NCBI GenBank assembly: GCA_017626145.1
Contig: JAGAJK010000060.1
Span: forward strand, 62,001 to 126,000
Length of the DNA: 64,000 nt
Direction: 5' to 3'
Origin: Clostridia bacterium
Lineage (GTDB): Bacteria > Bacillota > Clostridia > RGIG6154
This document shows positions 45,220 to 53,160 of this stretch, in pieces (the stretch's first letter is position 1; each line of letters opens with the position of its first letter). Below the pieces are notes generated by a model. The model was given only the letters and a program-made list of their open reading frames with translations, did not search any database and was not told where the DNA came from. Made by a program: the position numbers and the translations under genes.

Positions 45220-46413
45220 ATGATTAAACCATCTTTAATTTCTCTTATTCATAAATCAACAGTTATCCAGCGTTGGAATGACCATATCAGACCATTTACG
45301 GGATTCACTGAAATCGACAAACAAGCACATAAAACTTTCTATGCTTTTGCATTGGCAAAATGTCAGGAAGACTGCGGTGGTGAGATTGATTACGGAAAGT
45401 TGATTGATGGGATTGTTTTTGAATTTTTACATAGAATTATACTGACCGATATAAAACCACCCATTTATTATAAGTTGATTGACAGTATGGGAGATGGGAT
45501 TAATTTATGGGTAGAAAAAGAACTTGAACCTTCAATCAAAGATATCAAAGGTAATTTTGCTGAAAAATTTCATAAATATTATTTCGATAAAGATTATAGC
45601 AAAACTGAAAAAAATATCATTAAGTTTGCGCATTATCTTGCAACAAAATGGGAATTTGATATTATTTATCCAATGAATATAGGGATGTATAATATTGAAA
45701 AAACTAAAAATGAAGTAGATTCGAGTCTTTCGCGTTGTGAATGGTTTGAAGGGAAAAAAGCAATATACCAAAATCCCGGTATATTTGAATTCCTTAACCT
45801 TATCGGTCAGCTTAGATTCCAGCAAAGATGGACTGCTACAGCGCGCATACCACAAACAACAGTTATGGGTCATACCCTTGTTGTTGCTATTTTAAGTTAT
45901 CTGTTCACTCTTGAAATAGATGGATGCTCTAAACGATGTGAAAATAATTTTTTCGGGGGGTTATTTCATGACTTGCCTGAAGTACTTACAAGAGATATAA
46001 TATCTCCTGTCAAAAGCGGAGTAGAAGGTCTTGATGAAATAATTAAAAATATCGAAGACTCTCACATGAAAGAAATTATTTATCCACTTATACCTTCAAA
46101 TTGGGTATCTCAGCTTGAGTACTACACGATGGAAGAGTTTGAATCCAAAATTTTAATTGATAATAAACTTGAAATAGTTTCATCAGAGGAAATTGACCAA
46201 ATGTATAATATTGATAAATTCAGCCCTTATGATGGTAAAATTATAAGAGTTTGCGACCATATGTCCGCTTTTCTGGAAGCACATCTTTCCGTACAAAACG
46301 GAATACAGTCGCAATCGTTGTTAAAAGCAATCGAAACTCTTTATGATAAATATAAGAGTACTGTGATTTCAGGTGTAGATTTTGGTTTATATTTTGAATT
46401 TTTTAAGGGTTAA
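45220..46413 (+). CDS. HD-domain phosphohydrolase (YfbR-like)
   Basis: Protein of 397 residues with two halves. The C-terminal half carries the HD signature: RIPQTTVMGHTLVVAI supplies the first His, GGLFHDLPEVLTRD the His-Asp pair and CDHMSAF a later Asp, as in YfbR-type 5'-deoxynucleotidases. The N-terminal half has a weak copy (DKQAHKTFYAFALAK, FEFLHR). It shares a divergent promoter region with lexA, so a nucleotide-pool role in DNA damage is possible but only inferred. Its end overlaps the convergent rqcH gene by 11 bp. Confidence 0.8.
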   Translation: MIKPSLISLIHKSTVIQRWNDHIRPFTGFTEIDKQAHKTFYAFALAKCQEDCGGEIDYGKLIDGIVFEFLHRIILTDIKPPIYYKLIDSMGDGINLWVEKELEPSIKDIKGNFAEKFHKYYFDKDYSKTEKNIIKFAHYLATKWEFDIIYPMNIGMYNIEKTKNEVDSSLSRCEWFEGKKAIYQNPGIFEFLNLIGQLRFQQRWTATARIPQTTVMGHTLVVAILSYLFTLEIDGCSKRCENNFFGGLFHDLPEVLTRDIISPVKSGVEGLDEIIKNIEDSHMKEIIYPLIPSNWVSQLEYYTMEEFESKILIDNKLEIVSSEEIDQMYNIDKFSPYDGKIIRVCDHMSAFLEAHLSVQNGIQSQSLLKAIETLYDKYKSTVISGVDFGLYFEFFKG

Positions 46414-48073
46414 CATATATAGTATTATAATTTTCGTAAATTACCATTCCGGGCTTCGCTCCGGATGGTTTTTTTACATTTTTTATCTGAGTATAATCAA
46501 CTGCTGTCTTAGCAACACCTTTAGCTTTTGAATGAATTGAGGCAAGTTTTGCCGCTTTCAAAATTACCTCATCTGGAATTTCTTCATTTATTTTTTTTGA
46601 AACAATTACATGAGATCCGGGCATATCTTTTACGTGAAACCATAAGTCGTTGCTACGGGCAATTTTAAGAGTCAGAAAATCATTTTGTTTGTTATTTTTT
46701 CCGATATAAATTTCATAATCGTGATATTTAAAAGAATCAGGTTTTAAATTAGTTTCTTTGTTCTTCTTTTTATTCGTTTGAACTGAGACATAGCCTTGTT
46801 CTGTTAACTCCTCTTTAATTTCGTTAATATCATTTAAGGTTTCCATACGGTTAATAGAATCTAAAACACTTTCAAGATATATCAGTTCATTTGTTACTTT
46901 TTCAATCCATATTTTTGCCTGTGCTTCGGCATTTTTAAGTTTATTATATTTTGCATAGTATTTTTGAGCATTTTTAGCAGGAGATATAGAACAATCTAAA
47001 GGAATTCTTATAATTTTTAATTCAGGATCATAAAAATTTTCTACATCAATGTATTCACAATTTCCTGCTATTCTGTAGCAATTTGCGGTGATTAGTTCGC
47101 CGTATTGCATATATATGTCTCTTTTGGTAGCATCTATTAGCTGTTTTTCAAAAATTGCAAGTTTCTTTTTACATCTTGTAATATTATTAGTGACAATCTT
47201 GGTTAATTGGACAGATTGTTGAGATATGCGTAGCCTTAAAGCTTTCTTTCTGTAAAAAGTTTCGATTATATACGAAATCGAAGGGTTATATTCTATTGTG
47301 TATTCATCGTTGAATTGTTTAATCTCAATTGCACTGAAATCAAACGGGGCACCATTTTTATCGTAAATAATACATGGATGAAAAATGTTATTTTCAACAT
47401 CATTAAAGACGGTTTTAATAACATTGTTTGCGTTATCACTAAATGATCTATAAGCTATTTCTGATGCAGTAAGTTTACTAACACCGTAAAATTCTGAAAT
47501 AATAAATTTTTCAATATCAATATTGTTTGATATATTTAATTGTTTGTAAGAAGATAAAGGGTTAAGTTTTTCTTGTGATGGGGGAGTTATATATTTTAAT
47601 CCCGGAAGTATCTGTCTTACTGAGCTTGTGGAAACATCAATTCTTTTGATCGAATCTATAATTGTTCCGTTATTATCTGTTAAAATTATATTACTGTATT
47701 TTCCCATAATTTCTACAATAAGTTTTTTAACAATTATATCCATTAACTCATCGTGAGTCTCAATTTCGAAAGTTATTATTCGCTCAAATTCGTGTTGATT
47801 GACACTAATGATTTTACCTCCGGTTAAATGTTTTCTCAACAGCATACAAAACATAGGAGGGGACTGTGGGTTATCTGATTTTGAGTCAGTAAAGAAAATA
47901 CGTGGATAACTTGGGTTTGCACTTATATATAGTTTGATACTTCCACTTTTCAATCTCATTGAAATATTTAATTCATCCTTATGAGGTTGATGAATCTTAT
48001 CAATACGTGAATTGATAATTTTATTTTCCGCTTCATTAACAAAGCATTTTATAACAGAAGAATCGAAAGCCAT
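46403..48073 (-). CDS. rqcH: NFACT-family ribosome quality control protein RqcH
   Basis: Binds stalled 50S subunits and recruits tRNA-Ala to add alanine tails. 556 residues: NFACT-N (1-200), helix-hairpin-helix, a long coiled coil (about 290-430) and the C-terminal NFACT-R domain (DLWFHVKDMPGSHVIV, KAAKLASIHSKAKG). At positions 97-98, where the Bacillus protein has the key Asp-Arg pair, this one has Glu97-Arg98. The older name is fibronectin-binding protein, but no secretion signal is present. Confidence 0.92.
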   Translation of the reverse strand: MAFDSSVIKCFVNEAENKIINSRIDKIHQPHKDELNISMRLKSGSIKLYISANPSYPRIFFTDSKSDNPQSPPMFCMLLRKHLTGGKIISVNQHEFERIITFEIETHDELMDIIVKKLIVEIMGKYSNIILTDNNGTIIDSIKRIDVSTSSVRQILPGLKYITPPSQEKLNPLSSYKQLNISNNIDIEKFIISEFYGVSKLTASEIAYRSFSDNANNVIKTVFNDVENNIFHPCIIYDKNGAPFDFSAIEIKQFNDEYTIEYNPSISYIIETFYRKKALRLRISQQSVQLTKIVTNNITRCKKKLAIFEKQLIDATKRDIYMQYGELITANCYRIAGNCEYIDVENFYDPELKIIRIPLDCSISPAKNAQKYYAKYNKLKNAEAQAKIWIEKVTNELIYLESVLDSINRMETLNDINEIKEELTEQGYVSVQTNKKKNKETNLKPDSFKYHDYEIYIGKNNKQNDFLTLKIARSNDLWFHVKDMPGSHVIVSKKINEEIPDEVILKAAKLASIHSKAKGVAKTAVDYTQIKNVKKPSGAKPGMVIYENYNTIYVNP

Positions 48074-48102
48074 TATATGTCTCCTTTAAAATTGATAGTT
48101 AT

Positions 48103-48131
48103 AGTATAACATATAACATAAAAAAAGTCCA
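48103..48131 (-). promoter_or_regulatory. Probable rqcH promoter
   Basis: On the minus strand TGGACT (48131-48126) and TATACT (48108-48103) with a 17-bp spacer, about 30 bp before the start codon. Confidence 0.5.
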
Positions 48132-48163
48132 AAAAACTTTTTAAAAAATTTTTAAAAAAGGTA

Positions 48164-48192
48164 TTGACATTTATCAAAAACTTTGATATACT
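48164..48192 (+). promoter_or_regulatory. Promoter of the tRNA cluster
   Basis: TTGACA (48164-48169) and TATACT (48187-48192) with a 17-bp spacer, 32 bp before tRNA-Val. The near-consensus strength suits stable RNA genes. Confidence 0.85.
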
Positions 48193-48224
48193 ATACAAGT
48201 CGCTAAGGTGAGTGGCAAACAAAT

Positions 48225-48300
48225 GGGAGCATAGCTCAGCTGGGAGAGCATCTGCCTTACAAGCAGAGGGTCATAGGTTCGAGCCCTATTGTTCCCACCA
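48225..48300 (+). tRNA. tRNA-Val (anticodon TAC)
   Basis: 76 nt with genomic CCA. Acceptor GGGAGCA pairs with TGTTCCC, the anticodon arm is CTGCC-TTACAAG-CAG-type with TAC, and the T-loop is TTCGAGC. Confidence 0.96.
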
Positions 48301-48305
48301 TCAGT

Positions 48306-48382
48306 GGCCCGGTAGTTCAGTTGGTTAGAACGCCTGCCTGTCACGCAGGAGGTCGAGAGTTCGAGTCTCTTCCGGGTCGCCA
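48306..48382 (+). tRNA. tRNA-Asp (anticodon GTC)
   Basis: 77 nt with encoded CCA. Acceptor GGCCCGG pairs with CCGGGTC, the anticodon stem is CTGCC/GCAG with GTC, and the discriminator is G. Confidence 0.96.
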
Positions 48383-48399
48383 CACTTACTTTACGATGT

Positions 48400-48475
48400 G
48401 CCTCTGTAGCTCAGTTGGTAGAGCAAGGGACTGAAAATCCCTGTGTCGGTGGTTCGATTCCACCCGGCGGCACCA
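48400..48475 (+). tRNA. tRNA-Phe (anticodon GAA)
   Basis: 76 nt with encoded CCA. The anticodon loop CTGAAAA reads GAA, and D-, anticodon and T-arms are intact. The acceptor arm GCCTCTG/CGGCGGC has one T-C mismatch at pair 4-69 and one G-T pair. Confidence 0.93.
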
Positions 48476-48478
48476 TAT

Positions 48479-48553
48479 GCGGGAGTGGCTCAGTGGTAGA
48501 GCGTCACCTTGCCAAGGTGAACGTCGCGAGTTCGAATCTCGTCTTCCGCTCCA
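48479..48553 (+). tRNA. tRNA-Gly (anticodon GCC)
   Basis: 75 nt with encoded CCA. Acceptor GCGGGAG pairs with CTTCCGC, the anticodon arm CACCTTGCCAAGGTG reads GCC, and the discriminator is T. Confidence 0.95.
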
Positions 48554-48558
48554 TAAAT

Positions 48559-48589
48559 ACACAAAAGACGCTAATTGCGTCTTTTGTGT
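48559..48589 (+). terminator. Hairpin/terminator between tRNA-Gly and tRNA-Cys
   Basis: A 13-bp perfect stem (48559-48571 with 48577-48589), loop TAATT, with an internal T4 run. It may end the Val-Asp-Phe-Gly transcript or act as a processing site. Confidence 0.7.
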
Positions 48590-48596
48590 CATATAG

Positions 48597-48671
48597 GGTG
48601 CCATTGCCAAGTGGTAAGGCCACAGTCTGCAAAACTGTTATTCCCCAGTTCAAATCTGGGTGGCACCTCCA
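48597..48671 (+). tRNA. tRNA-Cys (anticodon GCA)
   Basis: 75 nt with encoded CCA. Acceptor GGTGCCA pairs with TGGCACC, the anticodon arm is CAGTCTGCAAAACTG, and the T-loop is TTCAAAT. Last gene before the mobile element. Confidence 0.95.
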
Positions 48672-48705
48672 GAAAAAACGACTTGTTTCGACAAGTCGTT
48701 TTTTC
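48672..48705 (+). terminator. Terminator after tRNA-Cys
   Basis: A 15-bp perfect stem (48672-48686 with 48691-48705) closes on a TTCG tetraloop and includes a T6 run. It begins on the base after the tRNA CCA. Confidence 0.9.
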
Positions 48706-48875
48706 AGTTATATTTGCCTACGGCAAGTTATATTGCTACGCAGTTATATTCGGCTAAGCCGAGTGATATTGTGCTTCGTACAGTTTAACGGCAAATATAA
48801 TATAACTGCAAACGGAGTTTGTAATAGCACTTTTACAAAGTAAAAATATCATTCCATCGAAGATGGAATATCACT
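48706..48875. repeat. Array of seven small hairpins separated by a nonamer spacer
   Basis: Spacer copies AGTTATATT at 48706, 48726 and 48742 and AGTGATATT at 48762 alternate with short palindromes: 48715-48725 (TGCC/GGCA), 48735-48741, 48751-48761 (CGGCT/AGCCG) and 48771-48781. After the midpoint the spacer appears inverted (AATATAACT at 48799, AATAGCAC at 48823, AATATCATT at 48845, AATATCACT at 48867), with hairpins at 48808-48822, 48831-48845 and 48852-48868. The whole folds back on itself. No coding sequence is evident. Confidence 0.75.
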
Positions 48876-49071
48876 AATAAATTTGTGGCATCTAAACCAT
48901 TCGGCTCTTCCAATCGTTCAAACCCTTTTATAGCTTGAAATAAGGCTTTAGAAGGGTTTTTTATTTTGTTTTTTGAATTGTTAAACATTTTGTTTTTATT
49001 AAATAAGTGTGTTGATTTATATCATTTTTGAAAAAATCAGGTGCAAAATTAGGGGCGTAATTTTGCAAAAA
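48876..49071. other. Intergenic boundary region with terminator-like hairpin; likely left-attachment neighbourhood
   Basis: No gene is seen here. At 48920-48963 an imperfect stem (AAACCCTT/AAGGGTTT at its base) ends in T7 and looks like an intrinsic terminator on the plus strand. The integrase gene ends at 49072 and faces this region, so the left attachment site of the element should lie somewhere between 48671 and 49071. The core cannot be fixed without the right end, which is outside the window. Confidence 0.4.
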
Positions 49072-50202
49072 TTAAAGCTCATCCAAGAGCGATATTGCAT
49101 GTTGTTTCTGTTCTTTAATTATATGCACATATGTGTCATATGTAATTTTAATTGACGAGTGGCCGAGTAGTTCGGACACTATTTTTATATCGACACCTTT
49201 TCGGATAAGCATAGATGCAAATGTATGTCTTAATGAATGAGGGGTAATATGTCTTAAACCTGCGAATTTGCAAAGTGCATCTAATGATTTTTTGAAATTT
49301 GATGGCATAATAGGACCACCATCTTTGTTACATACTATTAAATCTTTGTCAGACGTAAATTTTGACGTTTTACGGATTTTATTTAATGCATCTATACAGG
49401 AATTGGCTAAAGGAATAATTCTTGTTCCTGCGTCTGTTTTTGTGCTTTCCTGCTCAATCATTTTATATTTTCCGTCTACCTTTACACATACGAAGTTGCT
49501 ATCAACTGTTAATGTTCGTTTTTTCTCGTCATAATCTTTCCAACGCAAAGAAAACAATTCACCTTCACGAAGTCCGGAATAAAGAATTACTTTAAATGCA
49601 TATCCGTTTTTAACTACCAAAGACCCGGTGCTGTACTGTGTATCAATAGCTTTCAACAGCTTTTCTTGTTCTTCATCCGTAAGGATATCTATTTTTTTTA
49701 TTTTAAAATTAACCTTACGGGGTTTTTCAACAGTAAGCATAGGATTGTATGTTATATGTCTTTCGGCTACTGCGTATTTTAGGCACGCATTTGTATAATC
49801 ATACGCCTTTTTAACAAGGGAATATGATTTAGTTTTCTTTAACGGATTTAAAAGTCTGTCCTCGATTATGGTTGATGAAAGCTGCGGCAGACGAAAAGCA
49901 CCTAAAGCAGGCACGATTTGATTATCTATGATACCTTTTAGTGTTGCAGCGGAGCGAATTTTCAGATTCGGTTCTTTTTTTATTCTATACCATTCAAGAA
50001 TATAATCTTTGAAAGGCACATCTGAAGAGATTGTTTCATCGTTGTCCTGCTTCAGATAAACCTTCATTTTCTTTATGGCTTCTTTTTCTGATTTGGAAGA
50101 TGTAAATTCTTTCATTTTGCCGTTTATCATTACTTTGGCAACCCATCTGCCATCAGAACGTTTGTATACGGTCCCTTCACCGTTTAATCTTCTGTTCGCC
50201 AT
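49072..50202 (-). CDS. int: Tyrosine-type site-specific integrase
   Basis: Integrase of 376 residues. The N-terminal arm-binding domain (GEGTVYKRSDGRWVAKV) precedes a SAM-like core-binding domain and the catalytic domain. Catalytic residues: Arg212 (SGLREGEL), Lys255 region, His322 and Arg325 (HSLRHTF), His348 (LGHSS) and Tyr358 (TYDTYVH). All are intact, so the enzyme should be active. The start follows AAAGGAGGTG. It points toward the tRNA cluster, as in elements that insert next to tRNA genes, and marks the left end of the element. Confidence 0.95.
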   Translation of the reverse strand: MANRRLNGEGTVYKRSDGRWVAKVMINGKMKEFTSSKSEKEAIKKMKVYLKQDNDETISSDVPFKDYILEWYRIKKEPNLKIRSAATLKGIIDNQIVPALGAFRLPQLSSTIIEDRLLNPLKKTKSYSLVKKAYDYTNACLKYAVAERHITYNPMLTVEKPRKVNFKIKKIDILTDEEQEKLLKAIDTQYSTGSLVVKNGYAFKVILYSGLREGELFSLRWKDYDEKKRTLTVDSNFVCVKVDGKYKMIEQESTKTDAGTRIIPLANSCIDALNKIRKTSKFTSDKDLIVCNKDGGPIMPSNFKKSLDALCKFAGLRHITPHSLRHTFASMLIRKGVDIKIVSELLGHSSIKITYDTYVHIIKEQKQHAISLLDEL

Positions 50203-50233
50203 ATTTTACACCTCCTTTCAAATTGGTTATTAT

Positions 50234-50695
50234 TTATTTGAGATATTTGTTTGGTTTACATTTGGAACAGGGGAGATAGTGTCTGTCCGTTGCCTGTGTT
50301 TGGGATATTTCAATACCATTGGATGCGTATTTACATCTTTTAAGGTGGTATTTGCTTCCACTTTTTGTTACGTAGACTATAGGCGAACCGTCTTTGGCGT
50401 AAGATTGGTTGTCTTTATAGCCTTTGTTGTAACAGGTAAATCCTGTTATTAAAGTTACACCGATTAAAACAATACTTGCGATAATGATACATTTTTTATA
50501 TATGTCTTTTTTAAGCTGAGCCTTTTCTTCGGAATGTCTGATGTTGAGTTTCTTTTCTTTTTGAATTTGTTCCGACTTTATCTGTGCCATACAATATTCT
50601 TTCATATCTTCTGCGTATTTTTGTTGTGCGTGCTCAACAGTTTCATCATCAGCAAAAAAATATGCATCTATGTCGATTTTGGGGATTTTATCCAT
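50234..50695 (-). CDS. Membrane-anchored protein with a C-terminal Cys/His domain
   Basis: Protein of 153 residues. Residues 1-65 are charged and helical (coiled-coil-like), 67-90 form one membrane helix (CIIIASIVLIGVTLITGFTCY), and the C-terminus is a small domain of about 45 residues, YVTKSGSKYHLKRCKYA ... YLPCSKCKPN. The Cys-x-His and CxxC pattern suggests metal binding; similar tails occur on secreted nucleases and other surface proteins of Firmicutes. It is 31 bp upstream of int on the same strand. Function unknown. Confidence 0.7.
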   Translation of the reverse strand: MDKIPKIDIDAYFFADDETVEHAQQKYAEDMKEYCMAQIKSEQIQKEKKLNIRHSEEKAQLKKDIYKKCIIIASIVLIGVTLITGFTCYNKGYKDNQSYAKDGSPIVYVTKSGSKYHLKRCKYASNGIEISQTQATDRHYLPCSKCKPNKYLK

Positions 50696-50774
50696 ATTAT
50701 TACTTCTTTCTTATTTAACATAATTTGTAAGTATAATACTTATGTTTCATATATAGACTTTGTATTCTTGTATC

Positions 50775-50924
50775 ATGCATAATTTAATTCAAAAGCCGTT
50801 TGAGGAACAATTAAAGGATATGTATGACAACAGATATGTGAAGATTGCGATTCTTAAGAATGAGGATGTTTGTCTTACAAAAGAGGAAGCAGAGAAGGTG
50901 ATAAAAAGTGACGATGACAGATAA
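50775..50924 (+). CDS. Possible 49-residue protein
   Basis: Frame MHNLIQKPFEEQLKDMYDN..., ending KEEAEKVIKSDDDR. The composition looks protein-like and the stop overlaps the start of the next gene by 17 bp, as in small phage operons. No ribosome site precedes the ATG, so the start or the gene itself is doubtful. Confidence 0.35.
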   Translation: MHNLIQKPFEEQLKDMYDNRYVKIAILKNEDVCLTKEEAEKVIKSDDDR

Positions 50925-51105
50925 GATTATACTTACAATGTTGTTTTTCGTAGGTTCGTTTTTATTTGCATTGATAGGCGAAGGTATTTTGCACATTGTA
51001 CTTTGGTTGATACGTTTGTCTACGAGGAAGAAGAGAGCGAGGTATGCAAAATATGGAAAAGTGTATAAGACTAAGTTTGAACAATGGCTTGACTATGAAA
51101 TATAA
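50908..51105 (+). CDS. Small membrane protein
   Basis: Protein of 65 residues with one membrane helix (IILTMLFFVGSFLFALIGEGILHIVLWLI), then a basic tail (STRKKRARYAKYGK). The GTG at 50908 has AAGGTG seven bases upstream; the ATG at 50914 is an alternative. Nothing identifies a function. Bases 51106-51195 after it hold a weak GCCGCCA/TGGCG hairpin only. Confidence 0.5.
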   Translation: MTMTDKIILTMLFFVGSFLFALIGEGILHIVLWLIRLSTRKKRARYAKYGKVYKTKFEQWLDYEI

Positions 51106-51195
51106 AAAGAGCCGCCAAAGTGGCGACCCAAATCCAAATATATTTTAGCATAAGTCATCGGAAATGTCAAGTTTTATTGGAAAGGACAAAAGAAG

Positions 51196-51366
51196 ATGTA
51201 CGAATGTTTAAATTGCAGAAGTGAATTTTTAAGTCCGGTAGCAGTAAGAGAAGTGCATTATGAGTGCGGTGAGCATCCTTATGAAGAGTTCGATGCATGC
51301 CCTTATTGCGGTGACGGAGATATTGAAGAAATAGAGGAAAATCAGGAGGAAGAAGATTATGAATGA
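51196..51366 (+). CDS. Small zinc-ribbon-like protein
   Basis: Protein of 56 residues with two Cys pairs, YECLNC near the N-terminus and DACPYCG near residue 35, followed by an acidic tail. Such rubredoxin-like knuckles are common in small phage proteins. The start is preceded by AAAAGAAG and the stop overlaps the next gene by 8 bp. No specific role can be assigned. Confidence 0.7.
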   Translation: MYECLNCRSEFLSPVAVREVHYECGEHPYEEFDACPYCGDGDIEEIEENQEEEDYE

Positions 51367-52216
51367 AGTTAATTTAATGCAGACACCTGCAAACAATCAG
51401 ATGGGAATGGTAGAGGAAAGCAGACAGCTCTCCGAAATCAAAGGTAAGATATTTTTGGCGAAGCAATTTCCGAGAGACGAAGCTCTTGCAAGGCAAAGAA
51501 TTTTAAACGAGTGCAAGAGAGTGGCACTTGCAGAAGCTGCTGTGTATACATATCAGAGAGGAACGTCCGAGGTTAAGGGGCCGAGTATCAGACTTGCTGA
51601 AGTTGTTGCCCGTCATTGGGGGAATTTTGACAGCGGTGTGGTAGAGCTTGAACAGAGAAATGGCGAAAGTACAGTTAAGACCTACGCATGGGATTTGGAA
51701 AGTAATTATCGTGATGAAAAGATTTTTACTGTTAAGCATTTGAGAGATACTAAAAAAGGTACTTATGAGTTAAAGGACAGCAGAGATATTTACGAAAGAG
51801 TTGCCAATGATGCTGCAAGAAGAAAGAGAGCTTGTATTTTAGCAGTTATTCCCGGTTACATTTTTGATGAAGCAATGGATATTTGCGAAGCTACCTTAAA
51901 AGAAAATGTTTTAAAGGGAGCTTCGATTGAAGATGTAAGAGAAAATACATTGAAAGCATTTCAGCAGTTGAAGGCCGAAATAACGACAGAACATATCTGC
52001 ACAATAGTAGGCAAAACTGAATTTGACAAGATTTCTGCTGAGGACATAACAAAGTTGAGACATCTTTACACAGCAATCAATGACGGTTTTGTTAAAATTG
52101 ATGTTGCATTCGGTTTTGAGAGTGAAGAATTGCCTGCTCTTGACGAGGACAAAGAACTTGATGACCTTAACGCAGAGCTTGGCATTAAACAGGCCGAAAA
52201 GGAAGGCGATAATTAA
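51359..52216 (+). CDS. Phage-type protein, possible single-strand annealing recombinase
   Basis: Protein of 285 residues of a type seen in phages. Central segments (EVKGPSIRLAEVVARHWGNFDSGV; DIYERVANDAARRKRACILAVIPGYIFDEAMD) are conserved-looking and hydrophilic. I do not recognise a catalytic motif. Its position directly before a RecE-like PD-(D/E)XK nuclease gene (1-bp overlap) resembles recT-recE type pairs, so a DNA-annealing partner is a reasonable guess. GGAGGAAG precedes the ATG. The C-terminus is acidic and probably disordered. Confidence 0.5.
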   Translation: MNEVNLMQTPANNQMGMVEESRQLSEIKGKIFLAKQFPRDEALARQRILNECKRVALAEAAVYTYQRGTSEVKGPSIRLAEVVARHWGNFDSGVVELEQRNGESTVKTYAWDLESNYRDEKIFTVKHLRDTKKGTYELKDSRDIYERVANDAARRKRACILAVIPGYIFDEAMDICEATLKENVLKGASIEDVRENTLKAFQQLKAEITTEHICTIVGKTEFDKISAEDITKLRHLYTAINDGFVKIDVAFGFESEELPALDEDKELDDLNAELGIKQAEKEGDN

Positions 52217-53160
52217 TGAGCTTTATCTTAACCGATGATAATTACTATTCAAGAGAAGCTGACATAAATTATCTTAGTTGTTCACAGTATCAGACCTTTG
52301 GAGAATGTGAAGCAAAGGCAATGGCAAAATTACAGGGCAGATGGACTGACGAACCGAAGGAAGCATTTTTAGTAGGTAATTACTTTCATTCGTATTTTGA
52401 ATCACCTGAGGCACACGATAAGTTTTGTGATGAAAACTTTGAACACATCTTTAAGACAAAAGAAGAGGTTGTGCAAAAAGCAACTAAAACACAGCCTAAG
52501 ATTACAAGGACCGTAGTAACAGGAAAATATGCACCATTTGAAAAGGCTGACAAGATGATTGAAACCGTTGAAAATGAAGAGTTGATGAAACGTTTTATTG
52601 ATATGGGCGGTCAGAATGAATTATTTATGACCGGGACAATCTTTGGTGTGCCCTGGCGAATGAAAATGGACAAGTACATTCACGACAAAAGGTTTATTGT
52701 TGACTACAAAACGGTTGCAAAGATATGGGAGACAAGCTATGACCCGGTAAAGGGCGAAAGAGTAAGCTTTGTTGAATCATACGGATATTTATTCCGTGCG
52801 GCTATATATTCCTTAATTGAATGTCAGAATGAATATGGTATCACATTTGATGAAGCATATAAAAAGCTTTGTGACGGTGAATTAAAACTTCCTGATTTCT
52901 TTCTTCTTTGCGTATCGAAACAAGATGTGCCCGACAAGGAAATTATAAGACTTAATCACCGGCAGGCGTACATAGGAGAGCTTGAAAATGTTAAGAAGAA
53001 TCTGATTGAGATTATGAAAGTCAAATCAGGTGTCAGGAAGCCGAAAAGGTGCGGTACTTGTGATTATTGCAGGTCAACGAAGAAACTTAAAGAGATTAAG
53101 CCATATTACATTTTAAAGCCTGAATTCAGGGAGCAGAGAGAAGAAGATTATGCGTTTTGA
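52216..53160 (+). CDS. PD-(D/E)XK nuclease, RecE/DUF3799-like
   Basis: Predicted exonuclease of 314 residues. The N-terminal YLSCSQYQTFGECEAKAMAKL helix, AFLVGNYFHSYFE (active-site His/Glu helix), FMTGTIFGVPWRMKMDKYIHDKRFIVDYKT (motif with Asp ... Asp-Tyr-Lys) follow the RecE/Cas4-like order. The C-terminal CGTCDYCRSTKKL could bind a metal or Fe-S cluster. It overlaps the preceding gene by 1 bp and the next by 11 bp. Nuclease family fairly confident, role in element recombination inferred. Confidence 0.78.
   Translation: MSFILTDDNYYSREADINYLSCSQYQTFGECEAKAMAKLQGRWTDEPKEAFLVGNYFHSYFESPEAHDKFCDENFEHIFKTKEEVVQKATKTQPKITRTVVTGKYAPFEKADKMIETVENEELMKRFIDMGGQNELFMTGTIFGVPWRMKMDKYIHDKRFIVDYKTVAKIWETSYDPVKGERVSFVESYGYLFRAAIYSLIECQNEYGITFDEAYKKLCDGELKLPDFFLLCVSKQDVPDKEIIRLNHRQAYIGELENVKKNLIEIMKVKSGVRKPKRCGTCDYCRSTKKLKEIKPYYILKPEFREQREEDYAF

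Noticed and set aside
46403..46413. Overlap of convergent genes as evidence of a frame error
   Set aside because: Both proteins end at natural family lengths, so an 11-bp tail overlap is plausible.
48174..48843. Open frames on both strands across the tRNA cluster
   Set aside because: They translate tRNA sequence; five intact tRNA genes explain the region.
48706..48875. CRISPR array
   Set aside because: The repeats are 9-mers with spacers of 7-11 bp that are palindromic; no cas genes; unit sizes do not fit CRISPR.
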